This document shows, piece by piece, positions 50,740 through 59,517 of a stretch of 64,000 nucleotides of DNA. The notes beneath the pieces are model-generated. The model was not told the origin of the DNA and ran no database searches. It saw nothing but the letters and a program-made list of their open reading frames with translations. The DNA is taken from the NCBI GenBank assembly GCA_964346765.1, contig CAYFWB010000009.1, positions 6,569 to 70,568 on the forward strand, given 5' to 3'. Source of the stretch: JBGSPQ01 sp964346765. GTDB lineage: Bacteria; Patescibacteriota; Gracilibacteria; UBA1369. The position numbers and the translations under genes were made by a program. The first letter of the stretch is position 1; each line of letters starts with the position of its first letter.

Positions 50740-51744
50740 ATGAAACGTTTAATATTCTTTCTTTTTCTTCTTGGCGTAGGTATTGCTTTTTTTATCGGCG
50801 TTATCTACCAGACAGGTATCGAAGAGATTTGGGCAAATCTTCGTCAGTTTAAGCTTCTGCATTTTGGTGTTTTTGTAGTGCTTTCGACTTTCAATTTTAT
50901 GCTTTACACACTTAGGTGGCATTTAATTATTAAAAGTCTTTATCATCATAAATTGTCCTTCTTTCAGCTGTTCATGCACAGAATGTCGGGGTTCGCCGTT
51001 AGTTATATCACCCCTACAGCCCAAACCGGAGGAGAACCACTGCGCGCGATGCTTCTGCATAAAGACGGTGTACCGACAAAAACCACAGCTTCTTCTGTCA
51101 TAATTGATAAAGGACTGGAATTCGCAGCTTTGTTCATTTTTATCGGCGCGGGACTGTTAATAGCATTACTGGAAGGAACGCTGCCTCAGGAAATGCAAGT
51201 TTTTTTTGCTCTATTATTGGTCTTTTTGATAGTTCTGGTTTTCTGGTTTTATTTTTCTTCTGTTAAAAATATCGGTTTTTTCAGTTCGGTATTAAGATTT
51301 TTCCGTTTATGTCGGCTCAAAAAAATTAAATCTCTTGAAGAAAGGCTGATTGAGATTGAGGATGAGATGGCCGATTTTTATAAAAAGCACGCCAGGGTAT
51401 TTATTATACTGATTTTCATTTCAATATTGATTGCTTCCTTTTTACTGTTTGAACACTGGCTGATTGCTAGATTCATGGGCGTAAACATGACTTTTTTGCA
51501 AACCTTTTTGGTAAGTACTATCCCATATATCGCTTTTGTTCTTCCCATCCCGAGCGGAATCGGAGTTTTGGAAGGCGGTCACGTGGCCATGTTCGCCGCG
51601 TTGAGTATTCCGATCAATGCTTTTGTGCTGGTCTTTATAATTAGAATAAGGGATCTTATTTTTGTAATGATCGGACTGATTCACGCATCAAAAAATGCCG
51701 TTCAAATGCTGAAGATAGCATTCATGGACAGAAATAACGGCTAG
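50740..51744 (+). CDS. lysylphosphatidylglycerol synthase-type transmembrane protein (AglD/UPF0104)
   Basis: A 334-residue protein with eight to nine hydrophobic helices. The family features are VVLSTFNFMLYTLRWHLIIKSL, the conserved SYITPTAQTGGEPLRAMLL with its Thr/Gln/Gly-rich turn, VIIDKGLEFAALF, and LPIPSGIGVLEGGHVAMFAAL. This domain acts as a lipid flippase or in membrane lipid remodelling; the soluble synthase part is absent. The exact lipid is unknown. It is followed by hisS, which has its own promoter. Confidence 0.8.
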   Translation: MKRLIFFLFLLGVGIAFFIGVIYQTGIEEIWANLRQFKLLHFGVFVVLSTFNFMLYTLRWHLIIKSLYHHKLSFFQLFMHRMSGFAVSYITPTAQTGGEPLRAMLLHKDGVPTKTTASSVIIDKGLEFAALFIFIGAGLLIALLEGTLPQEMQVFFALLLVFLIVLVFWFYFSSVKNIGFFSSVLRFFRLCRLKKIKSLEERLIEIEDEMADFYKKHARVFIILIFISILIASFLLFEHWLIARFMGVNMTFLQTFLVSTIPYIAFVLPIPSGIGVLEGGHVAMFAALSIPINAFVLVFIIRIRDLIFVMIGLIHASKNAVQMLKIAFMDRNNG

Positions 51745-51761
51745 CAATCCGAAAATAATCT

Positions 51762-51770
51762 GCTATAATC
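51762..51770 (+). promoter_or_regulatory. extended -10 promoter of hisS
   Basis: TGCTATAAT fits the TGn-TATAAT extended -10 element, 31 bases before ATG 51802. A good -35 is not visible, as expected for this promoter class. Confidence 0.6.
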
Positions 51771-51801
51771 GTATCTAGTCTTTAATTAAATTTTTTCGTA
51801 T

Positions 51802-53169
51802 ATGACAATGGATCAGGAAAATGAAAACGACTCGGCAACAACCCAAAAAGGAGGTAAAAAACTTCCTTTTCAGACTCCGAAAGGAGTGCACGATATTCTT
51901 CCCAATGATCATGAATATCACACTTTCATAAAAAAAATTGTCAGACATAGATGCAGACAAGCCGGTTTTAGAAGAATCACAACTCCAATTTTTGAATTTA
52001 CGGATGTTTTCGCGAGAAGTATAGGAGACACCAGCGACATTGTAAGTAAAGAAATGTATACATTCGAGGATAAAAAAGGCAGAAGCTTAACACTTAAACC
52101 GGAAGGTACCGCGGGCGTGGTAAGATCGTACATTCAAAACGGCCTGCAAACCTGGCCCCAACCGGTTGAACTTTATTACATAGAACCCCATTTCCGATAT
52201 GATAGACCGCAAAAGGGCAGATACAGGCAATTCTGGCAGTACGGATTTGAGGTAATAGGTGAAAGCGATCCGGCAATAGACGCACAGTTGATCTATCTGG
52301 CTCATAAAATCCTGGATGATCTTGGAATCGCCCAATTATTCACTTTGCAGTTGAACAGCATAGGATGCGCCAAATGCCGCCCCGCCTATATTCAGGTTTT
52401 AAAAGACTATTATTACGGCAAGGAAAGATCTCTTTGCCCTAATTGTAAGGACAGACTGGGAAAAAATCCGCTCAGACTGCTTGACTGTAAAGAGGAAGAT
52501 TGCCAAATCCTGGCGGAAATCGCGCCTAAACTGTCGGATTATTTGTGTGATGAATGTAAGGAATTTGATAAAGATGTTAAAGATTTTCTGGAAGAAATGG
52601 GGATTGAATACCAAGACAATCATTCTCTGGTGCGCGGTCTTGATTATTATACAAAAACAGTTTTCGAGTTTTGGGATAAAACGGAGGGGTCTCAAAACGC
52701 GATCGGTGGCGGTGGAAGATACGACGGTTTGATTGAACTTATGGGAGGACAACATACTCCGGCAACCGGTTTTGCCGCCGGCATGGATAGGATTATAGCC
52801 AATATGAAACGGGAAAAAATCCGGGTTCCGCAGAAAGATGATTTGCACTGTTTCGTAGCTCAGCTGGGGCAGGAAGCCAAAAAAAAATGTTTACCCTTGA
52901 TTTCCGAACTGCGCGAAGCCGGAATTAAAACCATGGGAGCGCTGGGCAAGGGCTCGATAAAGGCTCAATTGAAATTGGCGGATAAGTTTAAAGTCCCATA
53001 CACTATAATAATAGGTCTTACAGAGGTTCGTGAAGGCACGGCGATAATCAGAAATATGCAGGTGGGGTCTCAAAAAACCGTAAAAATTGACGAAGCGGTT
53101 GAGGAAATGGTGGCTTTAATAGGTGACGATAATCTGGACACTTATTCACCCGGTGAAGCAATCTACTAA
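51802..53169 (+). CDS. hisS: histidine-tRNA ligase
   Basis: A 455-residue class II aminoacyl-tRNA synthetase. A 25-residue polar extension precedes PFQTPKGVHDILPND. Motif 2 region is TLKPEGTAGVVRSYIQNG and RYDRPQKGRYRQFWQYGFE; histidine A motif LVRGLDYYTKTVFEFWDK; motif 3 region NAIGGGGRYDGLIELMGGQHTPATGFAAGMDRI. The C-terminal anticodon domain starts at about 355. A four-cysteine cluster (CAKC, CPNC, CDEC) in the insertion domain suggests a zinc knuckle. Essential for protein synthesis. Confidence 0.95.
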   Translation: MTMDQENENDSATTQKGGKKLPFQTPKGVHDILPNDHEYHTFIKKIVRHRCRQAGFRRITTPIFEFTDVFARSIGDTSDIVSKEMYTFEDKKGRSLTLKPEGTAGVVRSYIQNGLQTWPQPVELYYIEPHFRYDRPQKGRYRQFWQYGFEVIGESDPAIDAQLIYLAHKILDDLGIAQLFTLQLNSIGCAKCRPAYIQVLKDYYYGKERSLCPNCKDRLGKNPLRLLDCKEEDCQILAEIAPKLSDYLCDECKEFDKDVKDFLEEMGIEYQDNHSLVRGLDYYTKTVFEFWDKTEGSQNAIGGGGRYDGLIELMGGQHTPATGFAAGMDRIIANMKREKIRVPQKDDLHCFVAQLGQEAKKKCLPLISELREAGIKTMGALGKGSIKAQLKLADKFKVPYTIIIGLTEVREGTAIIRNMQVGSQKTVKIDEAVEEMVALIGDDNLDTYSPGEAIY

Positions 53170-53264
53170 ATTTTACTACTAAACGGCGATCAGTCATGCC
53201 ATAATTTTTCGTAATTGTTGGCTATTGCGTTATAATTGGTCGGTGTTTCTTATCTCTTCAAATT

Positions 53265-54599
53265 ATGAAAAAACTAAGATGGATTTCTTTATTGTGTCTG
53301 GTTTCTGTTATTGTCGCGCCTATTACGGTCATTTCCTCTTCTTTCAGTGACGTCGGGGATGATTATTTAAACTACGGTGCGATTGAATATCTTTATGATA
53401 AGGGAGTCATTTCGGGCTATCCCGATGGTAGTTTTAAACCAGATCAGACCATAAACCGCGCCGAGGCATTAAAAATGGTAATGCTGGCAACTGATAAAGC
53501 GGGGGATACCGAACAGGAAATAGACTTTCCGGACGTTAGTAAAGAAGACTGGTTTTATGAATATGTGACCAAGGCGGTGGAAACAGAACTTGTAGAGGGA
53601 TACGAAGACGGAACTTTTAAACCTGCAAACAATATTAACGTGGCTGAAAGTATCAAAATAATTTTGCTGGCTTTTGATCAAAAAATCGGTAATCCTCCAA
53701 CCCAAAATCCTTATCCGGATGTGGAAACAAGCAACTGGTATGCGACTTACGCTTTGTACGCGAAAAACAAACAGTTCATTGAATCCGGTGATGACGGACT
53801 GCTTCACGCGGAAGAAGATATTACCAGGGGTGAATTCGCGGAAATTATTTACAGGCTTTTATATGTGGATGAAAATGACTTGGAAAAATTTCCGTTAAGT
53901 ACTGATTGGCCCGCTTATACCGATTCGGTAAATGATTATTCCGTTAAGTACCCGTTGGACTGGAAGATAATCAAGGCCGGCGATCAGCTGATTCTCTGGA
54001 AAAGAGATAATATTAACGAACAATTGAGCTGGGCAAGAGTTTTACCTTACAGCGCAACTGTAGTAATGGCGGTTGAAAAAAACGAAGCTGAATATACTTT
54101 AAAAGAATATGTGAATTTGCTTGAGTACAATGAATCGGCTACAAAAAATGAGCAGGAGTTGAACGGTTATCCTTTTATAAGTGTAAGTTTAATGGATAGC
54201 GGTATTAATGATTATTATTTTGAAATGCCGGACGGCAGCATTTTGGCGGCTTTTACTCAGGTGGGTGGCGGAGCGAATCAACCGCTATTACTTGAAAAAA
54301 TCAGATATATCGTGGGGTCGATAAGACATTATGAAGGATCAGAAACAAGTAATTCTTCTTTGGATCTAGACAGGGAGTCATTTTTAGAGGAAGTTAGAAA
54401 ACTTGCTTTGGAGCCTGATGAAGGTCAAAACGTGCTTGATATGTTTGATGATGAAATTCTGATTGATACGGATACTATAGGCATAGGTACGGGGCCGGTT
54501 GATTACTACTATAGTGAGAAATATGATGTCACGCTGAAGCTGGAAAGAAACTCTGACACGATACTTGCCATTAATGACGGAAACACTACCGCCTTCTAA
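53265..54599 (+). CDS. SLH-domain surface protein with PsbP-like C-terminal region
   Basis: A 444-residue exported protein: signal peptide about 1-23 (VIVAPITVISSS), three SLH repeats at about 28-205 (GYPDGSFKPDQTINRAEALKMV, GYEDGTFKPANNINVAESIKI, EEDITRGEFAEI). From about 215 a beta-rich domain follows with YSVKYPLDWKII, NGYPFISVSLMDSG and LLLEKIRYIVGSIR, reminiscent of PsbP-like proteins. The last 60 residues are acidic. Anchored outside the cell; the load is unknown. A TATAAT box at 53230-53235 is a likely -10 element. Confidence 0.82.
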   Translation: MKKLRWISLLCLVSVIVAPITVISSSFSDVGDDYLNYGAIEYLYDKGVISGYPDGSFKPDQTINRAEALKMVMLATDKAGDTEQEIDFPDVSKEDWFYEYVTKAVETELVEGYEDGTFKPANNINVAESIKIILLAFDQKIGNPPTQNPYPDVETSNWYATYALYAKNKQFIESGDDGLLHAEEDITRGEFAEIIYRLLYVDENDLEKFPLSTDWPAYTDSVNDYSVKYPLDWKIIKAGDQLILWKRDNINEQLSWARVLPYSATVVMAVEKNEAEYTLKEYVNLLEYNESATKNEQELNGYPFISVSLMDSGINDYYFEMPDGSILAAFTQVGGGANQPLLLEKIRYIVGSIRHYEGSETSNSSLDLDRESFLEEVRKLALEPDEGQNVLDMFDDEILIDTDTIGIGTGPVDYYYSEKYDVTLKLERNSDTILAINDGNTTAF

Positions 54600-54685
54600 A
54601 AATTGTGTTTTATTTTTGTTAAATAATCTGTAAAATTTAGTTTGGTATTAAAAATTCATTATTTATTTATTAACCCTTAACAATA

Positions 54686-55039
54686 ATGAAAAAAACACTC
54701 TCTTTAGTAGCGGTTTTCGCTCTCACTCTAAGTTTAATGGCTTGCCAACAAGCTCCCCAGGACACCACTACAACAACCGACAGAGAAGCTGCCGGAGAAG
54801 CACAAACATCTGAACAAACAGCCACACTTGAAGTAACGGAAGGTGAAGATCAAGAATCTGTTGCTCAGCAGGCTTCTTTGAGCATTACAGAAGGCGGCGA
54901 AACGGATGGTGAAGAACCTGTTGAACAGCAAGCTTCTTTGACTATTGAAAGCGACGGAGATGTCGAAGCAGATGTGGATGAGGAAAATGTTGCTCAGCAG
55001 GCTTCATTGACTGTTGAAGAATCTGAAGAAAACGAATAA
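54686..55039 (+). CDS. repeat-containing lipoprotein (QQASL repeats)
   Basis: A 117-residue lipoprotein with signal and lipobox (LMAC, Cys about residue 20). The mature part is very acidic and carries three imperfect repeats of about 25-30 residues with the invariant core E-x-V-x-QQASL-x-I/V (VAQQASLSI, VEQQASLTI, VAQQASLTV), and a related earlier EQTATLEV. No cysteine or aromatic residues beyond the lipobox. The family is unknown. It sits just upstream of another small lipoprotein gene and may be co-expressed. Confidence 0.7.
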   Translation: MKKTLSLVAVFALTLSLMACQQAPQDTTTTTDREAAGEAQTSEQTATLEVTEGEDQESVAQQASLSITEGGETDGEEPVEQQASLTIESDGDVEADVDEENVAQQASLTVEESEENE

Positions 55040-55060
55040 TTGCTTCTAAAAAAATAAATA

Positions 55061-55360
55061 ATGACAGTAAAACGCTTAATTGTATTATTTTTGTCGTGCG
55101 GTTTGTTGTTTATACTGGCCGCTTGTCAGAGTAAACCGGCTGAAGAACCGACAAATGGTAAACCGGAAGTTACAAACAATATGGATCCGACTCAGCCTTT
55201 CAGCAAAGGGCCAAGCGCTCCGCCAAGCATGAAAGGTCCCACGGGTCCACCGCCCGGTACGGATGTGACTGAAATAGATACGGATAATCCTCCTCAGGCA
55301 ATTACGGAGGTAGAGGACATTACTATTACAATGCCTACCGGCGAAAAAGCGGATTCATAA
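55061..55360 (+). CDS. small Pro-rich lipoprotein
   Basis: A 99-residue lipoprotein (LAAC, Cys about residue 21). The mature part is hydrophilic with a Pro/Gly-rich segment (KGPSAPPSMKGPTGPPPGTD) and an acidic C-terminus (VTEIDTDNPPQAITEVEDITITMPTG). No family recognised. It begins 21 bases after the preceding lipoprotein and ends 1 base before the malic enzyme gene, so it is likely in the same operon. Confidence 0.65.
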   Translation: MTVKRLIVLFLSCGLLFILAACQSKPAEEPTNGKPEVTNNMDPTQPFSKGPSAPPSMKGPTGPPPGTDVTEIDTDNPPQAITEVEDITITMPTGEKADS

Positions 55361-55361
55361 T

Positions 55362-56513
55362 ATGGATATTTTCGAAAAGTCTTTACAATCACACTTAGCT
55401 TCCCGCGGGAAACTAAGTGTTGAATCTAAGCAAAAACCGGAAAATTATGACGATCTGAGTTGGCAATATACTCCGGGAGTAGCCGCGGTATGTAAGGCTA
55501 TTTCTGAAGACAGAGCAAACCTTGAGAAAATGACAATTAAAGGTAATACGGTAGCGGTTGTTACAAACGGAACCGCTGTTCTGGGTCTTGGAAATATCGG
55601 TCCGCAAGGGGCGTTACCTGTGATGGAGGGTAAATGCGCGCTATTTAAAAGATTCGCCGGAATTAACGCATTTCCTGTTTGCATAGACACAAAAAATCCG
55701 GATGAATTTGTTGATATAGTAAAAAAAACCGCCACTCCCTTTGCGGGCATAAATCTGGAAGACGTAGCCGCGCCGGCCTGTTTTGAAATCGAAAAAAAAC
55801 TAAAGGAACAATTGGATATTCCCGTTTTTCACGATGATCAGCATGGGACGGCGATCGTAGTTTTGGCGGCTCTTATTAACGCGCTGAAGGTGGCAAATAA
55901 AAGTTTTAATAACGTGAAACTTGTTGTTCTTGGGGCCGGCGCGGCGGGCGGTGCGATCACGAAACTATTATCAAAATACGGTAACTGTTCAATTATTGTT
56001 TGTGACAGTAAAGGTGTAATTGGTCAAAACCGAACCGATATTTTGGCAAATAGTTATAAAAATGACCTGATCACGCTTACCGATCCACCGAAGGGTTTGC
56101 GAACGTTGGACGATGCTATCAGTGGAGCGGATGTATTTATTGGTGTTTCGGGGCCGGGTCTTTTGACCGGAGACCAGGTACGACGCATGAATCAAAAAGC
56201 CATTGTTTTTGCTTTGGCCAATCCTGTACCTGAAATTATGCCGGAGCAAGCTTACGCGGCCGGCGCGATGATTGTTGGAACGGGTAGGAGTGATTTTCCA
56301 AATCAGATCAATAATGTTTTGGCATTCCCCGGAATTTTTAAGGGTGTGATTGAATCGGACAATAATAAAATAACAGAAGAAATGATGCTAAATGCCGCGA
56401 AGTCACTGGCGGCTTTGATTAAAAATCCTCAAAAGGATAGTATTATTCCGAAATTATTCGATAAAAACGTGACGGAAAGTGTTTCCATCGCCGTTAAATC
56501 CACTAAATCATGA
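55362..56513 (+). CDS. malic enzyme (oxaloacetate-decarboxylating malate dehydrogenase)
   Basis: A 383-residue enzyme converting malate to pyruvate and CO2 with reduction of NAD(P). The N-terminal domain reads YTPGVAAVCKAI, GLGNIGPQGALPVMEGKCALFKRFAG and FPVCIDT, followed by INLEDVAAPACFEIEKKL and FHDDQHGTAIVVLAAL (metal and catalytic residues). The Rossmann domain contains VVLGAGAAGGAI. It is the short bacterial form. It overlaps the next gene by 4 bases. In this metabolism it could supply pyruvate and reducing power; whether NAD or NADP is used is unclear. Confidence 0.92.
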   Translation: MDIFEKSLQSHLASRGKLSVESKQKPENYDDLSWQYTPGVAAVCKAISEDRANLEKMTIKGNTVAVVTNGTAVLGLGNIGPQGALPVMEGKCALFKRFAGINAFPVCIDTKNPDEFVDIVKKTATPFAGINLEDVAAPACFEIEKKLKEQLDIPVFHDDQHGTAIVVLAALINALKVANKSFNNVKLVVLGAGAAGGAITKLLSKYGNCSIIVCDSKGVIGQNRTDILANSYKNDLITLTDPPKGLRTLDDAISGADVFIGVSGPGLLTGDQVRRMNQKAIVFALANPVPEIMPEQAYAAGAMIVGTGRSDFPNQINNVLAFPGIFKGVIESDNNKITEEMMLNAAKSLAALIKNPQKDSIIPKLFDKNVTESVSIAVKSTKS

Positions 56514-57142
56514 AAAAAACAGCAGACCTGGATATAGCGGCTCACAGAGGAGGCGCCGGCCCTCATATTGAAAACTCACTTCAGTCTTTTTTATACGCGA
56601 TTAAAATTGGTTTTAAAACTATTGAACTGGATGTGCGCTATTCGTATCTCAGTAGGTTTTTCTTTCTGGAACATGATTTTTTGTATCATCCCCGATTCAG
56701 GACAAACAGGGTGGAGAAGGTTTTCCCAAAAATACCTCATAAAATCGCGCTGCTTGTTGAAGTAAAAACCAATTCAATTTTAACAAATATTTATTCTAAA
56801 GCTTTTATTAAAGTGTATGATAAATTCTTGAAGAATCGACAAAATTATATTATTTCTTACAACCCGATAATACTTTACAGGTTAAAAAGAAGTCGCCCTG
56901 AAATGAAGGTGGGGTACATTTGCGGTAGCAGATTGTTCAAATGTGTCTTTGAACTTTTGATTTATCCCTTTCTGAAGCCGGAAATGTATATTGTCAGCAG
57001 AAGGGTTCTTAATAAAAGAACTGTCAGATTCGCAAAAAAACGTGGAATCAAAACCTATTCTTATGTTATTAATCGTAATGAAGATAGGCATAAAGTTCTG
57101 GATCTGAATCTGGACGGAATCATTACGGATTATCCACTTTAA
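56510..57142 (+). CDS. glycerophosphodiester phosphodiesterase-family protein (reduced)
   Basis: A 210-residue protein with the GDPD fold: AAHRGGAGPHIENSLQSFLYAIKIGFKTIELDVR at the start and SYVINRNEDRHKVLDLNLDGIITDYP at the end. The central catalytic His and acidic residues appear as FFLEHDF and LVEVKTN, but several insertions and a few expected residues of the active site are missing, and the protein is about 40 residues shorter than usual. It may still hydrolyse glycerophosphodiesters, or be a divergent member. It overlaps malic enzyme by 4 bases and is followed 3 bases later by yebC. Confidence 0.75.
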   Translation: MKKTADLDIAAHRGGAGPHIENSLQSFLYAIKIGFKTIELDVRYSYLSRFFFLEHDFLYHPRFRTNRVEKVFPKIPHKIALLVEVKTNSILTNIYSKAFIKVYDKFLKNRQNYIISYNPIILYRLKRSRPEMKVGYICGSRLFKCVFELLIYPFLKPEMYIVSRRVLNKRTVRFAKKRGIKTYSYVINRNEDRHKVLDLNLDGIITDYPL

Positions 57143-57145
57143 AAA

Positions 57146-57892
57146 ATGTCGAGACATTCCAAATGGGCAAAGATCAAAAGAGGAAAGGCGGTTACCGATG
57201 CCAAGCGCGGTAAAATTTTTACGCGTCACGCCAAACTGATTGAAGTTGCGGCGCGCAGTGGCGGTGACCCGGATATGAATCCAATATTAAGGGCGGCAAT
57301 CGATAATGCCAGAGCTGACAATTTGCCAATGGAGAATATAGAAAGAGCCATCAAAAAAGGGACAGGAGCAGCAAAACAGGGCGCGCAGATCGAGAAAGTT
57401 ATGTACGAAGGATTCGGCCCGGGCGGAACCGCTATTTACATGGAGGCCCTTACCGACAATAGAAACAGAACAATTTCGAACCTTAAAACTGTCATGAATA
57501 AGAAGGGAGGCACGATGGGTGCGGCGGGTTCGGTGGGTTATCTCTTTAGTAAGAAGGGACTGATGTTGGCAGGTGGCAGTCAAGAGTCGGCGGATGAAAT
57601 AGAACTGGCGGCCATTGACGCGGGCGCGGATGATGTTAAAGAAACGGATGACGGAGTGGAAATTTACACAGTACCTCAGGATTTGATGAAAATTAAGGAT
57701 CAGCTTAAAAAAGCCGGTTTTAAAATAAAAAGCGCGACTTTAATTTACATTCCGCAAACCGAAGTTAAAATTAATGACACGGAATCCGCGAGTAAACTTT
57801 TGGACTTAATGGACTCTCTTGAAGAAGATGACGATATTACCAGTGTTTATTCAAACGCCAATATCCCCTATGAAATTATGGACAAGGTTTAG
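57146..57892 (+). CDS. yebC: YebC/PmpR-type regulator
   Basis: A 248-residue protein of the TACO1/YebC family: MSRHSKWAKIKRGKAVTDAKRGKIFTRHAKLIEVAARSGGDPDMNPILRAAIDNARADNLPMENIERAIKKG, then YEGFGPGGTAIYMEALTDNRNRTISNLKTVMNKKGGTMGAAGSVGYLF. It is full-length. YebC proteins help translation through polyproline stretches and were earlier described as transcription regulators. Here it is the last gene of an operon starting at the lipoprotein genes or malic enzyme. It converges on nrnA. Confidence 0.95.
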   Translation: MSRHSKWAKIKRGKAVTDAKRGKIFTRHAKLIEVAARSGGDPDMNPILRAAIDNARADNLPMENIERAIKKGTGAAKQGAQIEKVMYEGFGPGGTAIYMEALTDNRNRTISNLKTVMNKKGGTMGAAGSVGYLFSKKGLMLAGGSQESADEIELAAIDAGADDVKETDDGVEIYTVPQDLMKIKDQLKKAGFKIKSATLIYIPQTEVKINDTESASKLLDLMDSLEEDDDITSVYSNANIPYEIMDKV

Positions 57893-57907
57893 ATTGTTTT
57901 AGTTCGT

Positions 57908-59401
57908 TCAGTCTTCAAATTTGTAAGTCATGCCCGGTTGGAGTTCAGTTTCTCCCGCGTCTCTGCCTTTTTTGATGATCATGTCGGTGAAGCTGTCTTT
58001 ATTTTGTGTGGATTTTTCGGTTTGTTTACTGGTGCCGTCAATGTGGGTACTATCGGCGTCATTGTCTTTAACTGTGGATTTATTGGTTGATTGATCTTTT
58101 TTTTCGTCATTTTTCACGGGCTTTTTTACTGTTTCTTTATGCACTTCTTTTTGTTCTTTTTTTAGAGGAGTCGTTATTTCAACAGTTTTGTCGGCCTGAT
58201 TCGGTTTGATTTCGGTTGTAAATTCCTCTGTATCTTTCGGATCTTTAAGATTAAGACGTTTTTCTTGGAATTCGCGAATTTGTTGAATCACTTTCTCCTC
58301 TGTATTATCAATATCATCGCTTTCAATTCTGAAACCCGCCGCCTGAACATGGCCACCGCCCCCAAAAATTTCGGCAATGGCGCTTGCATCGATGGACGCG
58401 GATGTGGTTCTAAGGCTTCCGGAAATCAAATTATTATCTTTTTGTTTTAAAAGGAGAACTACTTCTGTGTCGGGGGCGTTGCTCATAAGTTCATCTATAA
58501 TTCCGCCAGTTTCGTTATCGGCGCTTCCGGTGTCTTTAAAGTCGGCGCGGCTGATCGTGGACCAGACGATTCTGTGCTTTTGATCCACCTTCATTTTTGT
58601 AAGAATTCTACCCCACAGTTTTAAAGTCGTGAGATTCTTTGTTTTAAAAACATGCTGGATAATTTCCTGCTGTCTTGCGCCGTGTTTGATCAGAAAAGCT
58701 GAATTGGCAAAAGATCTGGGAGTGGTGTTGGCATTCTGAAAACTTCCGGTGTCGGTTATGATACCCGCTAAAAGCAAAGTCGCGATGTCTTCATCCATCA
58801 GTTCGTTTTTTGTTTCGGTTTCGAGTTCTTGAATCAACGGAATAAGCAACTCGGTTGTTGAAGAGCTCATGATATCAACGTAATTTATTCTTCCAAAATT
58901 ACTATTAGAGGCGTGATGATCAATGTTAATCAGGGGAATATCGGTAAAAATTGACGGGTTGTCTTCATAAAAAGGCCCCAGCTGTTCCAGATCTCCGGTA
59001 TCCACCGTAATTATTAGGTCATATTTATGAGGACCGTGGTCAAAAGAAACATCTGATGATGAAAATTGACCTTTTTTTGCAGTGATTATTATGTTCACTT
59101 TGTCCTGTTCCAACTTGGTCTTAATTGTCTTTAATTTCGCCTTTTTACAGTCCAGAGTAACAATAAAGTCGTTAACGGCAGTGAAATCATCACTGATTAC
59201 TTTCGTGGTCGGCAAAAACTTAAAAGCATCCGGTACAGGATCGGCACAAACAACCGTCATCTCTTTACCAAGCTTCTTAAGAGACATGTATAAAGCCAGC
59301 GCGGACCCCAGTGAGTCGCCGTCCACGGGAGTTGAAGGCATCAGCAATATTTTTTCGCTGCGGTTGATTAGATCTATTATTTGTTTGCGAATTTTTTCCA
59401 T
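57908..59401 (-). CDS. DHH-family phosphoesterase (NrnA-like) with long polar C-terminus
   Basis: A 497-residue protein. The DHH domain carries MPSTPVDGDSLGSALALYMSLKK and VTVDTGDL (metal residues), then NIDHHASNSNFG. The DHHA1 domain contains ISGSLRTTSASIDASAIAEIFGGGGHVQAAGFRI. This is the NrnA/oligoribonuclease-phosphoadenosine phosphatase layout. From about 385 to 497 there is an unusual low-complexity tail rich in Lys, Glu, Asp and Thr. Probably degrades short RNA/pAp; the tail may tether it. Close to recJ on the same strand. Confidence 0.82.
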   Translation of the reverse strand: MEKIRKQIIDLINRSEKILLMPSTPVDGDSLGSALALYMSLKKLGKEMTVVCADPVPDAFKFLPTTKVISDDFTAVNDFIVTLDCKKAKLKTIKTKLEQDKVNIIITAKKGQFSSSDVSFDHGPHKYDLIITVDTGDLEQLGPFYEDNPSIFTDIPLINIDHHASNSNFGRINYVDIMSSSTTELLIPLIQELETETKNELMDEDIATLLLAGIITDTGSFQNANTTPRSFANSAFLIKHGARQQEIIQHVFKTKNLTTLKLWGRILTKMKVDQKHRIVWSTISRADFKDTGSADNETGGIIDELMSNAPDTEVVLLLKQKDNNLISGSLRTTSASIDASAIAEIFGGGGHVQAAGFRIESDDIDNTEEKVIQQIREFQEKRLNLKDPKDTEEFTTEIKPNQADKTVEITTPLKKEQKEVHKETVKKPVKNDEKKDQSTNKSTVKDNDADSTHIDGTSKQTEKSTQNKDSFTDMIIKKGRDAGETELQPGMTYKFED

Positions 59402-59517
59402 TTGGTATTCAAAGTGTTCCAGTAATTATAAAACATTTTAGCGCTTTAATCAACCGACTCGCATTTGTTCATTAAAGGCCGCAATTTATCAGACCAGATG
59501 ACAAGTTGGCAAGGGTT

